From Myxococcales bacterium (GTDB taxonomy: Bacteria; Myxococcota; Polyangia; HGW-17; SLPX01), in the NCBI GenBank assembly GCA_007131745.1, contig SLPX01000105.1:42033-106032 (forward strand): 64,000 bases of DNA, written 5' to 3'. Made by a program: the position numbers and the translations under genes. Position 1 is the stretch's first letter. Each line of letters begins with the position of its first letter. The notes under the pieces are model-generated. The model worked only from the letters and a program-made list of their open reading frames with translations. It was not told the origin of the DNA and ran no database searches. Below, piece after piece: positions 1 through 9,691 of the stretch.

Positions 1-2057
1 TCCGAGTCGAGCGTATGTACCCCGGCATCCAGAAAGAGTGATGTTACGGAGTGTCCGCTGGAGCCGACTTCCACTGTGCTGAGAGTCACCGGGATTCCAT
101 CCAGGATTATGTTGGCGCCAAGCGGTGCTATGATATCAATAAAATCGCTTACATAAGTGTCAGGGCTGAGGAAGACGTAGTCATGTCGGAACTGTTCTAT
201 GGGAACCTGCAGCATAAACGCGGGATCTCCCTCCTGGTTGCATTCTCCGGCGTTTGAAGACCTCAGAAATTGTCCGATCATGATGGGGCCGTCGGCAATG
301 ATTTCGACATCTTGCGAAAGAGCGGTTTCCTGCCACTCTCCTGCGTTTAGAAACCATGGTCCTGCGACCGAAGGATTGAATGTCACCGTGGTGTTGTCGG
401 TGTCGGCCATTACCCTTAGCCTGTCGGGTGGGTCGCAAGCCTGGCGGGGGTGGGACTTTGACACCACGTAATGGTTCCCGATGGCCTGTCTTGGAAAGAT
501 CTGTTGTTCAAGATGATCGCAGTACGGCGTTCCGTAAGGAACCTGAGTGCACCTGTTGCCTCCGAAAACCCCGACGGGTTTGTTGCTTTCCACTCTGGTT
601 CCAGTGAGGCTCTGTCCTGCATTGGTGGCGAAAGCAACAAGAATGTCGTATGGGTTGAGAGTCCCGGATGTGGGGCCGGTGACAGCGATGCCGGGAGGAG
701 GATGCAAGGTTACCTGAGTGTTCGGCTGGGTCGCGTATACGGCGACGAAAGCGTTGTCATCAACGAATCCGTCATAATCCATCGAGTAGTAGCGGGTTCC
801 CAGGCTGTGCGTGGCGAAGAGCATTGCTGCATCGGTGCTTGCTGCTGATACCGTGGTCAGTGAATTGAACTGGTACGCTGCTACGGGGAGATCGCTTTCG
901 ATTCGGTATGCCTTATTGTGAATACCGCTTGTGCCGACGTTTTGCGTGCGTTGCCCATCGCCTTCAACGCTGTAGACATGAAGTGATTTCGGATCGATGG
1001 ATGCCGTATCCACCACGCCGGAAGATATGGATATGACAATATTGGCTACATGGGTGTCGGATGGGTTTGACACCACTATTGCAAAATCTTTGCTGAGATT
1101 CCACTGAGGCAGATCCGACGCGTAGAATTCGCATCCCAGGTACGACGATGTAAACGCCGCCATGTCGCATGGGTCTATGCAGTCTTCAGTGCTTCCACTG
1201 CAATTGTAATCTATGCCCGTGCCGCAGATCTGTTCCGCCCCCGGGTGAATGTTCGGATCAAAATCATTGCAGTCTCCGTTTGCAACCGTCCATCCGTCTC
1301 CATCGATGTCCTCGTCGGTGAGACCGCTGCAATTGTTGTCGATGCCGTCGCCCGGTATCTCAGGCATTCCCGGATGAATGTTCGGATCTGTGTCGTCACA
1401 ATCGTAGACCATCCCGTTTCGGCAAGGAGGATAGCCGTCTCCGTCCATGTCAGGCTCATCGTCATCAATGAAACCGTTGCAGTTGTTGTCCTTGCCGTCG
1501 TTGCAAACAATGGGCGCGCCGGGATACACCTTTGGGTCGAAATCATCGCAGTCCCCGTCTTCCACGGTCCAGCCGTCTCCATCGAAGTCTCCGTCGGTTA
1601 TTCCGTTGCAGTTGTTGTCTATACCGTCGCCCGGTATCTCAGGCATGCCGGGGTGGACGTTGGGATCATTGTCATCGCAGTCGTAGACCATCCCGTTCCG
1701 GCAAGGAGGATAGCCGTCTCCGTCCATGTCGGGTTCAGCGTCGTCGATATACCCGTTGCAATTGTTGTCCTTGCCGTCGTTGCAAACAATGGGCGCGCCC
1801 GGGTACACCGTCGGATCATTGTCATCGCAATCTCCTTGGGCCGGAGTCCATCCGTCGCCGTCCTTGTCCACGTGAGGATCAATCGGGTCCTCCGTTCCGG
1901 AATCGGGCGGCAGGTCTCCATCCGTTTCCAATCCCGCGTCGGTTTCATTTTTGTTATCCGACGATGCCGGATTGCATGCAATGCAAAGGATAAGGGCAAA
2001 AGCAAGTGCGAATGCAGATGAGAAGATTGTTCTCGCGCGAAGAAGCGAACCAGTCAT
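1..2057 (-). CDS. Surface lipoprotein with five metal-binding-type repeats and an IgGFc-binding-like region (3' end cut off)
   Basis: The gene reads leftward and runs off the window, so its C-terminus is missing. The ATG at 2057 has an AAAGGA ribosome site about 10 nt upstream. The protein opens with a lipoprotein signal (lipobox LCIAC, Cys about 28), so it should be anchored in the cell envelope. Residues 65-300 hold five repeats of the type DxDGDGW...DCDDxDPxxxPGA...DGxDNNCNG, the putative metal-binding motif common in myxobacterial secreted proteins. They alternate between two kinds (one with PPCRNGMVYDCDD), the trace of a 279-bp duplication. The rest resembles the IgGFc-binding N-terminal region: stretches such as YYSMDYDGFVDDNAFVAVYATQ and VGVFGGNRC are typical of it. 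Family recognition is by eye. A surface or adhesive role is inferred. Confidence 0.8.
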   Translation of the reverse strand, partial: MTGSLLRARTIFSSAFALAFALILCIACNPASSDNKNETDAGLETDGDLPPDSGTEDPIDPHVDKDGDGWTPAQGDCDDNDPTVYPGAPIVCNDGKDNNCNGYIDDAEPDMDGDGYPPCRNGMVYDCDDNDPNVHPGMPEIPGDGIDNNCNGITDGDFDGDGWTVEDGDCDDFDPKVYPGAPIVCNDGKDNNCNGFIDDDEPDMDGDGYPPCRNGMVYDCDDTDPNIHPGMPEIPGDGIDNNCSGLTDEDIDGDGWTVANGDCNDFDPNIHPGAEQICGTGIDYNCSGSTEDCIDPCDMAAFTSSYLGCEFYASDLPQWNLSKDFAIVVSNPSDTHVANIVISISSGVVDTASIDPKSLHVYSVEGDGQRTQNVGTSGIHNKAYRIESDLPVAAYQFNSLTTVSAASTDAAMLFATHSLGTRYYSMDYDGFVDDNAFVAVYATQPNTQVTLHPPPGIAVTGPTSGTLNPYDILVAFATNAGQSLTGTRVESNKPVGVFGGNRCTQVPYGTPYCDHLEQQIFPRQAIGNHYVVSKSHPRQACDPPDRLRVMADTDNTTVTFNPSVAGPWFLNAGEWQETALSQDVEIIADGPIMIGQFLRSSNAGECNQEGDPAFMLQVPIEQFRHDYVFLSPDTYVSDFIDIIAPLGANIILDGIPVTLSTVEVGSSGHSVTSLFLDAGVHTLDS
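1274..1836. repeat. 279-bp tandem duplication inside the metal-binding-repeat gene
   Basis: Two copies of a unit of about 279 bp lie head to tail. For example, GGCAAGGAGGATAGCCGTCT occurs at 1421 and again at 1700, and TATCTCAGGCAT at 1355 and 1634. Each unit encodes one pair of DGDG repeats. The copies differ at scattered sites, many of them synonymous, so the duplication is not brand new but is still a plausible site for copy-number change. Confidence 0.85.
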
Positions 2058-2138
2058 TATGCATCGTCCTTTCATGCACTGTAGTTTAAGCGCTCGGACC
2101 ACGCACTCCACGGCGAAAAGCGCTTTCGCCCGGGGATA

Positions 2139-3299
2139 TCAATCAACTTCGCAGGCGAAAGTGGCGGTCAAATCGTGATTTTCACCGTCTTTCAGCATTT
2201 CGCAATACGATCCGTGCAATTCTATTGCCGTGAAAGTGCCGTCGGTATACTCCCAGCCTTCGATATGATTCCTGGGCACCTCCTGACCGTCGATATAAAT
2301 GTGTACCAGGTGGGGAGCAGCCGGCGCTTCATCGAGTTCGATGACGCAGGAAATCATTTGGCCTGCAATTTCCTCCATGGCTTCAATCAGGACGGTCTGA
2401 TTTGTAGCGTCAAAATAGCGGGTTTCTCCAGGTAGTGGTCTTCCGCCCGCATCAGCCATGAGATTCAGGAGTTCGGCGAATTCTTCGGTTCCGTCCAGGC
2501 CTATTACAAAAGTGTCTATGGCGCTGTCTCCATGAAGGGATTCAATGACCGATATGGTCTGGATGTCATCAAGGCAATAGTAGCCGAAATAGCATTCCTG
2601 GTCGTATTCTTTTGCTGTACAGCACCATTCCTGGTCGGTCAGCAAGCATGTGCACGGTTGAGCTTCCAGGAAATAATTGCAATTGGGTCCTCCGTCGGTG
2701 AGCAGGATAACGAATTTTTCAGATCCGGTGTCACCCAGCCACTCCAGGGAATGGGCTGCATTGCGAAGCGCCGCCGCGGTGGGAGTGCCGCCGTTGGGCG
2801 TGGTGAAGTTCAAGTGGGTTTCTATTTCAATCCTATTGTAGAGTCCCACTTGGACCTGGTGTCCGGGTGCGACGCATTCGTTATCCGTGCTCGGATACAT
2901 CAACAAACCGAATTGAATCTGTGATTCAAATCGCTCAAGCACAAGGCTGGTTGCGCCGAGAAGCTCTTCCCACCTATTCATGCCGGGAGTGTTGCTGTCA
3001 AAAAGCATGGAACCGGACCTGTCCACCACCAAGAAAACTTCGGGAGGGGGCGCTTGTTCAAGTTCAAACGACTGAGGATTGCAACCCACCATACCGGCTT
3101 CTCTTGGTCCGGTATCCGGCCGGACGAAACCGTCATCCGTCGGGTCTATTATGTTTCCGTCCCCATCTACAGCCGCGTCGGCTTCAGGGCCTTTTGTAGC
3201 GGATGGGCCGCATGAAATGAGCAGGAATAGAAATCCAAGTCCTGCCAGGCAGACCATTTTTTGAGAAAACTTATCATGTATCGAAAAGTGGGATTTCAT
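2139..3299 (-). CDS. von Willebrand factor A domain lipoprotein
   Basis: 386 residues. The ATG at 3299 follows a strong GAGGAGG ribosome site. The N-terminus carries a lipoprotein signal (FLFLLISC, Cys about 30) and then an Asp/Gly-rich linker. Residues 85-290 form a VWA domain: VFLVVDRSGSM gives the DxSxS part of the MIDAS metal site, followed by NGGTPTAAALRNA and VILLTDGGPNC, as expected for this fold. A Cys-rich insertion (about residues 205-225) follows TDGGPNC. The C-terminal 90 residues (YIDGQEVPRNHIEGWEY and beyond) are a separate small domain I do not recognise. VWA lipoproteins of this kind are frequent in myxobacteria and are usually taken to bind protein ligands at the surface; the partner is unknown. 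The next lipoprotein gene starts 81 nt downstream on the same strand. Confidence 0.9.
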   Translation of the reverse strand: MKSHFSIHDKFSQKMVCLAGLGFLFLLISCGPSATKGPEADAAVDGDGNIIDPTDDGFVRPDTGPREAGMVGCNPQSFELEQAPPPEVFLVVDRSGSMLFDSNTPGMNRWEELLGATSLVLERFESQIQFGLLMYPSTDNECVAPGHQVQVGLYNRIEIETHLNFTTPNGGTPTAAALRNAAHSLEWLGDTGSEKFVILLTDGGPNCNYFLEAQPCTCLLTDQEWCCTAKEYDQECYFGYYCLDDIQTISVIESLHGDSAIDTFVIGLDGTEEFAELLNLMADAGGRPLPGETRYFDATNQTVLIEAMEEIAGQMISCVIELDEAPAAPHLVHIYIDGQEVPRNHIEGWEYTDGTFTAIELHGSYCEMLKDGENHDLTATFACEVD

Positions 3300-3382
3300 G
3301 GTCTAAGACCTCCTCGAAAAAACTCATGATTCAGCTTTTGAACATCTTTAAGAAGAAAGCTATTCAATTCATCTGTTGATTC

Positions 3383-3411
3383 ATTATATCACAGTCGACA
3401 ACCCTGCTCAA
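3383..3411 (-). promoter_or_regulatory. Sigma70-type promoter for the VWA lipoprotein gene
   Basis: On the minus strand TTGAGC (3411-3406) is followed after exactly 17 bp by a perfect TATAAT (3388-3383). Transcription from here would give a leader of about 75 nt before the ATG at 3299. The reading is from sequence alone. Confidence 0.6.
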
Positions 3412-3472
3412 AAGAGATAACCTTCTTTGTCAAAGAAATATGTGTCGAAAAAAATCAAGTTTATGAGTCGGA

Positions 3473-4882
3473 GTGTTGAAGCGGGACGAAAAAAACAAAA
3501 ACGCGGAAGAGGGTTTGCTCGACCTGGAAAACAGCCGTCTAAAAAGGGGCAGCGAAGAATCCGCGGATGGTTTGCGGGATTTGGTCATGTTGGTACCGGC
3601 TGCTGGAAAGGGTTTCCGGTTGTTTGAGGGTCATGGCCATGTACCGAAGGCTTTTTTGCCGGTCAATGGACGTCCGTTGATTCTTCGGACCTTGGAGGTG
3701 TTGGCGACTTGTCCGGGAATTTCCCGGATTCTGGTGGGTGTGCCGCGCGGATGGAAGAAATTTTTGGAAGAGGAGATAGGAAAATCCTGGTGGGCCGTGG
3801 ATGGAACAAGACCGAAAATTTCGATTTTCCAGGGTGGGCGGACCCGTTTTGACACGGTTAGCACTCTTTTTTCGAGAGCGTTTCCTGCTAAAGAGAAATC
3901 CCGTTCCAGGTTCAAAGGACGTGAAGGTTTAACAGGGATTCACGACGGAGTCAGGCCTCTCGTATCCCACGATCTTGTGCAGGCTGTAGCCGAAGCGGCC
4001 CGCCGACAAGGTGGAGCGGTGCCCTTGATGGAGTGTGAAGATACCATCAAGATAAGAGGCGAAAATTGTGTTCTAGGCCCGACACTTGATCGAGATAATT
4101 TGGGTCGTGTGCAGACCCCCCAGGTTTTTCACACAAAGCTTCTTGGAAAAGTTTTGAGCGATGCTTGCGCCGGGGATGACTCAGCCAAGGAGAAATTCCG
4201 CTATTCGGGATTTGACGAAGCTTTGTTGTTCCAGCAAGCGGGATACCCGGTGGCATGGGTCGCAGGAGAAGCCGAAAACATCAAATTGACCTGGTCTTCG
4301 CAGATTCCGTTGGTTGAGTCGCTCCTTCGAAGCGCTTTTCGAAAGGATCTGGTTTTGCGACCGCCGGAAATTCCGGAGCCGAATGCGGGCGGGGAAGAGT
4401 TTCGTGTTGGCGTGGGTTTTGATGCTCACCGGTTCGTTGCGGGACGACCGCTTTTTCTCGGGGGTGTGAAGGTGGCCCATGATATGGGGCTGGACGCGCA
4501 TTCTGACGGGGATGTGCTTGTTCATGCCATAGCCGATGCCGTGTTGGGGGCCGCGGCGCTGGGAGACATAGGAGGGTACTTTCCATCGGGGCGGCCTGAA
4601 ACAAAGGATTTGCCGGGTGATTATTTGCTTAGATCAGTTCTGGAACTCATCGCAGCCCGGGGATGGAGAGTATGTTTTGTCGACTCGGTGATTATAACGC
4701 AGACGCCGACCATATCACCATATAGGGACCGGATACGAAAGTCCCTTGCGGAATGGCTCGGTATTTCGGTAAAACAGGTATCGGTGAAGGCGACATCGAC
4801 CGACGGTATCGGGTTTGCCGGCCGTAGAGAGGGAATGGCCGTTCAGGCCGCTGTTGTAATAAAACGGTTGGATAAGAGTTAA
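3473..4882 (+). CDS. ispDF: Bifunctional IspD/IspF isoprenoid enzyme
   Basis: The protein joins two enzymes of the MEP pathway for isopentenyl diphosphate. The IspD half (residues about 38-280) is 2-C-methyl-D-erythritol 4-phosphate cytidylyltransferase: it has the CTP-binding VPAAGKGFRL loop, the KAFLPVNGRPLI segment and IHDGVRPLV. The IspF half (about 310-465) is 2-C-methyl-D-erythritol 2,4-cyclodiphosphate synthase, with the zinc ligands of GFDAHR and the later His of DAHSDGDVLVHA, plus the TDGIGFAGR loop. Fusions of this kind are known in epsilon-, alpha- and some deltaproteobacteria and skip the IspE step between them. The start is uncertain: the GTG at 3473 leaves a charged leader of about 35 residues, while the ATG at 3587 would clip the first strand of IspD. 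A membrane protein gene begins 29 nt downstream and is probably co-transcribed. Confidence 0.95.
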   Translation: MLKRDEKNKNAEEGLLDLENSRLKRGSEESADGLRDLVMLVPAAGKGFRLFEGHGHVPKAFLPVNGRPLILRTLEVLATCPGISRILVGVPRGWKKFLEEEIGKSWWAVDGTRPKISIFQGGRTRFDTVSTLFSRAFPAKEKSRSRFKGREGLTGIHDGVRPLVSHDLVQAVAEAARRQGGAVPLMECEDTIKIRGENCVLGPTLDRDNLGRVQTPQVFHTKLLGKVLSDACAGDDSAKEKFRYSGFDEALLFQQAGYPVAWVAGEAENIKLTWSSQIPLVESLLRSAFRKDLVLRPPEIPEPNAGGEEFRVGVGFDAHRFVAGRPLFLGGVKVAHDMGLDAHSDGDVLVHAIADAVLGAAALGDIGGYFPSGRPETKDLPGDYLLRSVLELIAARGWRVCFVDSVIITQTPTISPYRDRIRKSLAEWLGISVKQVSVKATSTDGIGFAGRREGMAVQAAVVIKRLDKS

Positions 4883-4911
4883 TATAGGTAATTGCGAAAA
4901 AAGGAATGTCC

Positions 4912-6777
4912 ATGACGGATAAAACAGATACGGAAAAAGAAATGTTTTCATCTGGTGATAGTTTTTCCGGTTCCGGAGAAGTAGGTGATGAAGGGGTTGA
5001 AAAAGATTTTTTCGAGTCGGACAAGTCCATGCGGGAATTGAGTGATGGAAGTGGTGTCGAACTGGACAAGGATGCGGCCGCGGAATTGGAAAAAGTGATG
5101 AAACCCGGTGGGGGGAGGGCGAGGCATCCGGTGATGGCCGCTTTGGTGATAGTCGCCAGCTTGGCGATGTTGTGGCTTATGCGTGAAGACGTGGCCTACT
5201 TTTTTCAAAGAGGCGACCCAATAGAACTTGGCGATGCGCCCGACGCCGTGGAAGCGGGAAAGCTCAAGGACAACACGTATGTAAGAATAAGGACACATCC
5301 CGATATCAACACTTGGGCAACGGTATCCCGGCGGGGTTGCAACGTGGGACCCAAAAGCGCTCCAAAAAGTTTTTATTCCTTTTACACGGTAAGAGACACG
5401 GGTGATCGCCTCATCGTAAGACGTTCTCTTGATTGGCAGCAAAGGACGGAAGAGCAGAAGCGAAAAGTCATAGAACTCGACGTGTCGGGGCGGCTACGGC
5501 TTTTTGCAAAAACAGGGGATTATTTCGTCAAATACAGAGAGTTTCTGGCCCAAACAGCCAAAGAAAAACCTGCGATGCACAAGCAGCACGAGATCCCTAC
5601 AAAGGAGTTGATAGCTGGGTTGGGGAATCCTAACGCTGTTGTTCAGGACACCGAAGGCCGGAGGGTCCACATGGAACCCCGAATGGAAGTTGCGCTCTAT
5701 GCTTCTTTTGAAGACGAGTTGGAAATGAGCGTGATTCGGGGACACACTTTCAGGGTAAGGAAAATCACTTTTTCCGGCGGTGACGGACCGGCTACCTGTC
5801 GACCGGGCGGTCCCACCAGGGGTAGCCGGGTTGTATTGGAAAAAGATCCTGAAACTCTTGATTTCGGCAGGCTGGCCGATGGAATCATATTTTCTTCTCT
5901 TGTAGCTGCGGATTCAGGCAGTCCTGAAGACGAGGTTGGTGCAGCACGGAAAACACTATCTCCAGGGGTAGCCGAAAAGGGTGAGCATCCGAGGGATATC
6001 CATGTAAAAGTGCCCGTATCGACAAATGTGTATGATTTTGAATCCGGCGTTCAGATTCCCTTTAAAGAGGGGCGACTGGTTGTGGGCGAAGGAGGAGCTT
6101 GCGGCGGAAAGGAAGGAGAGCGTCGCACTTTCAACATGGAGGCAGCGCCTTTTGCAGAAAGGAGCGCAGCGGAACTGTATGTTGCCCGGTTCGGTTTTCC
6201 CTACAAGCTTGTCGGAGAAAATCCCGTAGCGTTTGAGTTTGTGCTCAAGATGGAGCACGATCAGGGTTTGAGAATGTTGAAAAGACAGCAAAGGGGTGAT
6301 CCTCACACGGTGGACTTTCGTACGGAATGGTACATTGCGAAATGGAACGAACTGAAACTGTATGAAGATCATATCCTCATAGAGCCGGTGCGGCCCAACC
6401 ACCCTTTGCCACACAAGGTTGTAAAACGCAAAGCAGACCCGAAAACAAATGCTGCAGATTCAGACGAAGACTTGGACCTCGCGAAAAGAGAGATTGCCGA
6501 GCGACGTGTTCCGGCTCTGGATCTTGAACTTGTGAAAAAGCGCCTGGAAGGACATATCAAAATTGAGCCCGACAAAATCCGCAGGATACGTGTCACCACT
6601 CAGAGACGATTGCCCGCTGGGTCATTTATTGTGCTCAGCGGCGAAACTCCGGAGGGTTACTGGTACTATCCGCTCATTGCCTTGCTCTTGATCGGTTTCA
6701 TTCTTTTCAATCTCTGGTCCATCAGAAATTATTTCAAGTATGTGCGCCCCGCTGAAAAGCGAGCCGTAAGCGAGTGA
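4912..6777 (+). CDS. Membrane protein of unknown function with two end-located transmembrane helices
   Basis: About 621 residues. I chose the ATG at 4912 because AAGGA lies 6 nt before it; the ATG at 4906 directly abuts AAGGA. An acidic cytoplasmic tail of about 65 residues leads into a transmembrane helix (VMAALVIVASLAMLWL). A large charged region of about 480 residues follows, with repeated KDNTYVRIRTHPD- and VRKITFSGG-like beta strands. A second helix near the C-terminus (YYPLIALLLIGFILFNLW) ends in a short basic tail. The layout suggests a periplasmic domain held at both ends. I do not recognise the family. It follows ispDF closely, but nothing in it points to isoprenoid work. Confidence 0.85.
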   Translation: MTDKTDTEKEMFSSGDSFSGSGEVGDEGVEKDFFESDKSMRELSDGSGVELDKDAAAELEKVMKPGGGRARHPVMAALVIVASLAMLWLMREDVAYFFQRGDPIELGDAPDAVEAGKLKDNTYVRIRTHPDINTWATVSRRGCNVGPKSAPKSFYSFYTVRDTGDRLIVRRSLDWQQRTEEQKRKVIELDVSGRLRLFAKTGDYFVKYREFLAQTAKEKPAMHKQHEIPTKELIAGLGNPNAVVQDTEGRRVHMEPRMEVALYASFEDELEMSVIRGHTFRVRKITFSGGDGPATCRPGGPTRGSRVVLEKDPETLDFGRLADGIIFSSLVAADSGSPEDEVGAARKTLSPGVAEKGEHPRDIHVKVPVSTNVYDFESGVQIPFKEGRLVVGEGGACGGKEGERRTFNMEAAPFAERSAAELYVARFGFPYKLVGENPVAFEFVLKMEHDQGLRMLKRQQRGDPHTVDFRTEWYIAKWNELKLYEDHILIEPVRPNHPLPHKVVKRKADPKTNAADSDEDLDLAKREIAERRVPALDLELVKKRLEGHIKIEPDKIRRIRVTTQRRLPAGSFIVLSGETPEGYWYYPLIALLLIGFILFNLWSIRNYFKYVRPAEKRAVSE

Positions 6778-6811
6778 AAGGGTTGATTGAAATAAGTCCG
6801 CATTTCTTGGG

Positions 6812-7441
6812 CTATTCATCGGGAATGTCTTCAGACAAATAGGCCAGGATTACTTCATCCAAGCTTTTTTCATCCACGGTGTTGGCTTCGCCGAAAATGC
6901 TTTCCGGTACGGAATCGGTTTTTTCTTCTTCGTTCGGATGAATGGTTTCCCGGATTCCGCCGCCGGAGTACTCGCCGGGAAAAGATTTTGTTTCTCGCCG
7001 GCCCGGCGAGGAAGTTTGCCGGCCCTTTACCATTACTACCGGAGAGGAGATCACCACTGAAGGACGTTTCTTCTCCCCTTCTTTCTCCGTTGAAACAATC
7101 GGCCGCGGCTTGCTTTCCACACTTGCCGTTTCCTCTATTTCGAGGGACCCCAGGAATCCCACAATTTTTTCATTGAAAGCTCCCCGTATGAGACTTTTCA
7201 TCATTTGCTTGTGGGAATTCTGCATAATGGTTCGGAGCTTGTCGGCCCATTCATCGGTTTCCAGCAAGTGGTGGTAATCTGTTTTGCTTGTAGCGAGTAT
7301 TGTGCCGTCGAAAAACAAATGGGTGAACACGTGGGGAGACTGAAGGCCCGAGTCCTCTGTCTGGACGTGATAGATGCGTCCTTTGTACTTCAGATTATGA
7401 TTATATCCTGTAAGAGGAGATTTGTTAGATGAGTCCGGCAT
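6812..7441 (-). CDS. Conserved hypothetical protein, myxobacterial type
   Basis: 209 residues with no signal peptide or membrane segment, so probably cytoplasmic. The N-terminal 90 residues are compact and look conserved (GRIYHVQTEDSG, then VFTHLFFDGTILATSKTDY); I have the impression that similar stretches recur in deltaproteobacterial hypotheticals, without a known function. The second half is a low-complexity, charged linker (KPRPIVSTEKEGEKKRPSVV and onward) with a short helical end (VDEKSLDEVILAYLSEDIP). No clear ribosome site precedes the ATG. The gene converges with the membrane protein gene on the plus strand, 34 nt away. Confidence 0.75.
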   Translation of the reverse strand: MPDSSNKSPLTGYNHNLKYKGRIYHVQTEDSGLQSPHVFTHLFFDGTILATSKTDYHHLLETDEWADKLRTIMQNSHKQMMKSLIRGAFNEKIVGFLGSLEIEETASVESKPRPIVSTEKEGEKKRPSVVISSPVVMVKGRQTSSPGRRETKSFPGEYSGGGIRETIHPNEEEKTDSVPESIFGEANTVDEKSLDEVILAYLSEDIPDE

Positions 7442-7481
7442 TTACGGCAAATGCATCCATTAGTGATACGCGAAAGGCTCT

Positions 7482-9599
7482 TCAGTTGAATTCGACAATC
7501 AGCCGGTACGCGGCCGAAGCGCCATTATATCCATACACTCTTAATATGTATTCCCCGCTTCCCGAGGCCGTTACCTCTTCGTAATCCTGTATGCTCCAGC
7601 TTCTGTCGATTCTTGTCCCGTTTTCGTACAATTCCAGATCCAGGTCTCCTTCATCATGGCTGAACTCTATGCGCGCCGTCAAAGTTCCGCCCGGAAGTGA
7701 AATCCTGAAATAGTCGTCGTTGTTTTCACAGATCATCAGGTTTTCGTAAACGCCTTCTCCCAGGTCTGTGGCTTCACTCGGCGTATCATTGGGTTCATAG
7801 ACATCATCTTGACATTCAGGTACAGGATCATCGGCTTCACCCTGGTAAACGTCGCACCAGGGTATCCAGATATGATTCTTTTCTACATCGTTGTCCACGT
7901 TTCTTTGTGGACACGGCTCATCTTCCGACCATTGCCTCCAAAGATGTCCCCTGTCGGTTTGTTCGGCATATTCTTGGAAAAGGTTGTATACGCCTCCCAT
8001 CGCCTTGAATACGACCGGTTCTTGGCAACTGTATTCCATCCGCTCGCGGTTGAAATCCATTATAATCTGATACATAGCGGATGTGGAAGTACACCAACAG
8101 CATGTTTTTGACTCTTGGTACACCAGTTCCGCGAAAACATAGTCGTCCAGTATTCGATATTCAACATCCGTTTCCGCCCTGGACATCCCGAATTCATTCT
8201 GATTCAGGGTATAGAGTTCCTTGAATGCATCTTCCCGACGGGTTCTGGCCATGCAGGATGCGGGATACTGTCTCAGGTGATTTCTGGCGTCCTCTATCAT
8301 GCGAAGCAGGGCTTCCCTGAGCTGGGCCGGGTCCACCTGTCCCAACAAATTTTGGAATTCGGCCGGCCTGGTTTTCAAGCGGTCGTAGTGGGTGTCGTTG
8401 ATCCACGAAGATTCATCCGCTCTCATCCATGTGTTGGTCCACCTGCCGTTCATGTTTTTTGCCACTCTCCATCGCTTGATGCCTCCACCGAGTTTTACGT
8501 ATTCTTCTCCGGCAGTATTGGTGCCTTCGCCGCCCGTTCTCTGGGAGGTAAATGAACGTTTCGACGCAGCAGCGTCTTCCCATTTTGGTTGCCGGCGGGG
8601 CATGGAGCTTTCAACCAGTTGTGCATCCATCAGCCCGTCTTCGAGCGGGGTGACTTGTTTAACAACCAGAGTGTGGCCTATGCCGGTGCGTTGCCAGCGC
8701 ATCACCAGAACATCGCCGGCTCTGAGCGCTTGAGGCTTGATGTTGTATGTGTTTCTGGATGAAGCGAGGTGTATTGATCCGAAGTAGGCCAGGAGCAAGC
8801 GGACGAAGTGACCTGTACGCTTGTTAAGAAAAACTTCATCAAAATAGGTGCCCGCCACCGCGCCTTCCTCGATGAAATCCATCGTGTCGCCGCCGCCGTA
8901 CAGACCCCGACTGCGCAAAACATTGTCCCTTGGCCATCCCTGACCTTCAATTTCAGCCGCTGTCATATTGCTGTAATCCCTGTAGGCTGTTTTGTAGTTG
9001 GGAGTGTTTTGATATCGGCCCGAAGCCGTTCGCACACCAAAATGACCGAAATAAACGCGTGTATTGCTGCTGTCCACCGATGTCATGTAAAAAGGCAGGC
9101 CGTACCAGGAGGCAAAAGCGACCCGAAGGAAAATAGCCAACTCAGCGCATTCAAGCTTGGGTGCGGGTAGGGTTTTGTTATAAGGAGTCGTAAGCTCGAA
9201 AGTATCAAACCATGTGTCGTGACCCGCGATTTTCACCATGCTTTGGACCCACTTTGCATATTTTTCGTCCCAGTTGAGGCCGGAGTTGGCCTCCCACGCC
9301 ATCCCCGCCTGGCGGGCTTCCGGCGTATTGGTGTCTTCCCATTGATTTCTGATCTCCCATACCTGTGTGGTCGACCCCTCAATGCTTACCGGCAGTCCCC
9401 CTATGCCAATGTTATCGGCTTTTCCGACACTGATTTCCTCGTAGAATTCACCTTCGATACCGTAACGATCATAAGCTTCGGAGTCGTGCCCGGAATCACT
9501 CTCACATGAAGTGGTTGTCGCAGCTGCAAGTAAGAACGGAAGAAATGATGAAAGAAAAATTCTTTTTAATCTGATGGAACGCCCCGGTTTTTTTGTCAT
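7482..9599 (-). CDS. Secreted lipoprotein with a papain-like (NlpC/P60 or CHAP-like) core and a C-terminal PPC domain
   Basis: 705 residues from the ATG at 9599, which has GGAGG 9 nt upstream and begins a clean signal peptide (RIFLSSFLPFLLAAATTTSC). An ATG at 9665 would add 22 residues but has no ribosome site. The middle holds CAELAIFLRVAF (possible catalytic Cys) and, about 150 residues later, LRAGDVLVMRW...GIGHTLVV (possible His), which is the Cys...His layout of papain-like amidases. The last 90 residues (NDDYFRISLPGGTLTARIEF to the end) form a bacterial pre-peptidase C-terminal beta-sandwich, common in secreted enzymes. Several Cys in the late middle (TCCWCTS) may form disulphides. The enzymatic activity is inferred from order and spacing only; a non-catalytic surface role cannot be excluded. 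Confidence 0.7.
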   Translation of the reverse strand: MTKKPGRSIRLKRIFLSSFLPFLLAAATTTSCESDSGHDSEAYDRYGIEGEFYEEISVGKADNIGIGGLPVSIEGSTTQVWEIRNQWEDTNTPEARQAGMAWEANSGLNWDEKYAKWVQSMVKIAGHDTWFDTFELTTPYNKTLPAPKLECAELAIFLRVAFASWYGLPFYMTSVDSSNTRVYFGHFGVRTASGRYQNTPNYKTAYRDYSNMTAAEIEGQGWPRDNVLRSRGLYGGGDTMDFIEEGAVAGTYFDEVFLNKRTGHFVRLLLAYFGSIHLASSRNTYNIKPQALRAGDVLVMRWQRTGIGHTLVVKQVTPLEDGLMDAQLVESSMPRRQPKWEDAAASKRSFTSQRTGGEGTNTAGEEYVKLGGGIKRWRVAKNMNGRWTNTWMRADESSWINDTHYDRLKTRPAEFQNLLGQVDPAQLREALLRMIEDARNHLRQYPASCMARTRREDAFKELYTLNQNEFGMSRAETDVEYRILDDYVFAELVYQESKTCCWCTSTSAMYQIIMDFNRERMEYSCQEPVVFKAMGGVYNLFQEYAEQTDRGHLWRQWSEDEPCPQRNVDNDVEKNHIWIPWCDVYQGEADDPVPECQDDVYEPNDTPSEATDLGEGVYENLMICENNDDYFRISLPGGTLTARIEFSHDEGDLDLELYENGTRIDRSWSIQDYEEVTASGSGEYILRVYGYNGASAAYRLIVEFN

Positions 9600-9691
9600 G
9601 AGATAGTGCCTCCACAAAAAGTCGGATTTGATTTTCACTTGTTTTTTATCCGACATTTTTTTCATTCAGTGTAATAATCAAACAAAGACAT

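Noticed and set aside
1245..2021. Long plus-strand open frame (258 codons) in the metal-binding repeats
   Set aside because: It is an antisense shadow of the DGDG repeats; its Val/Ile/Ala-rich product follows the repeat period and it has no ribosome site.
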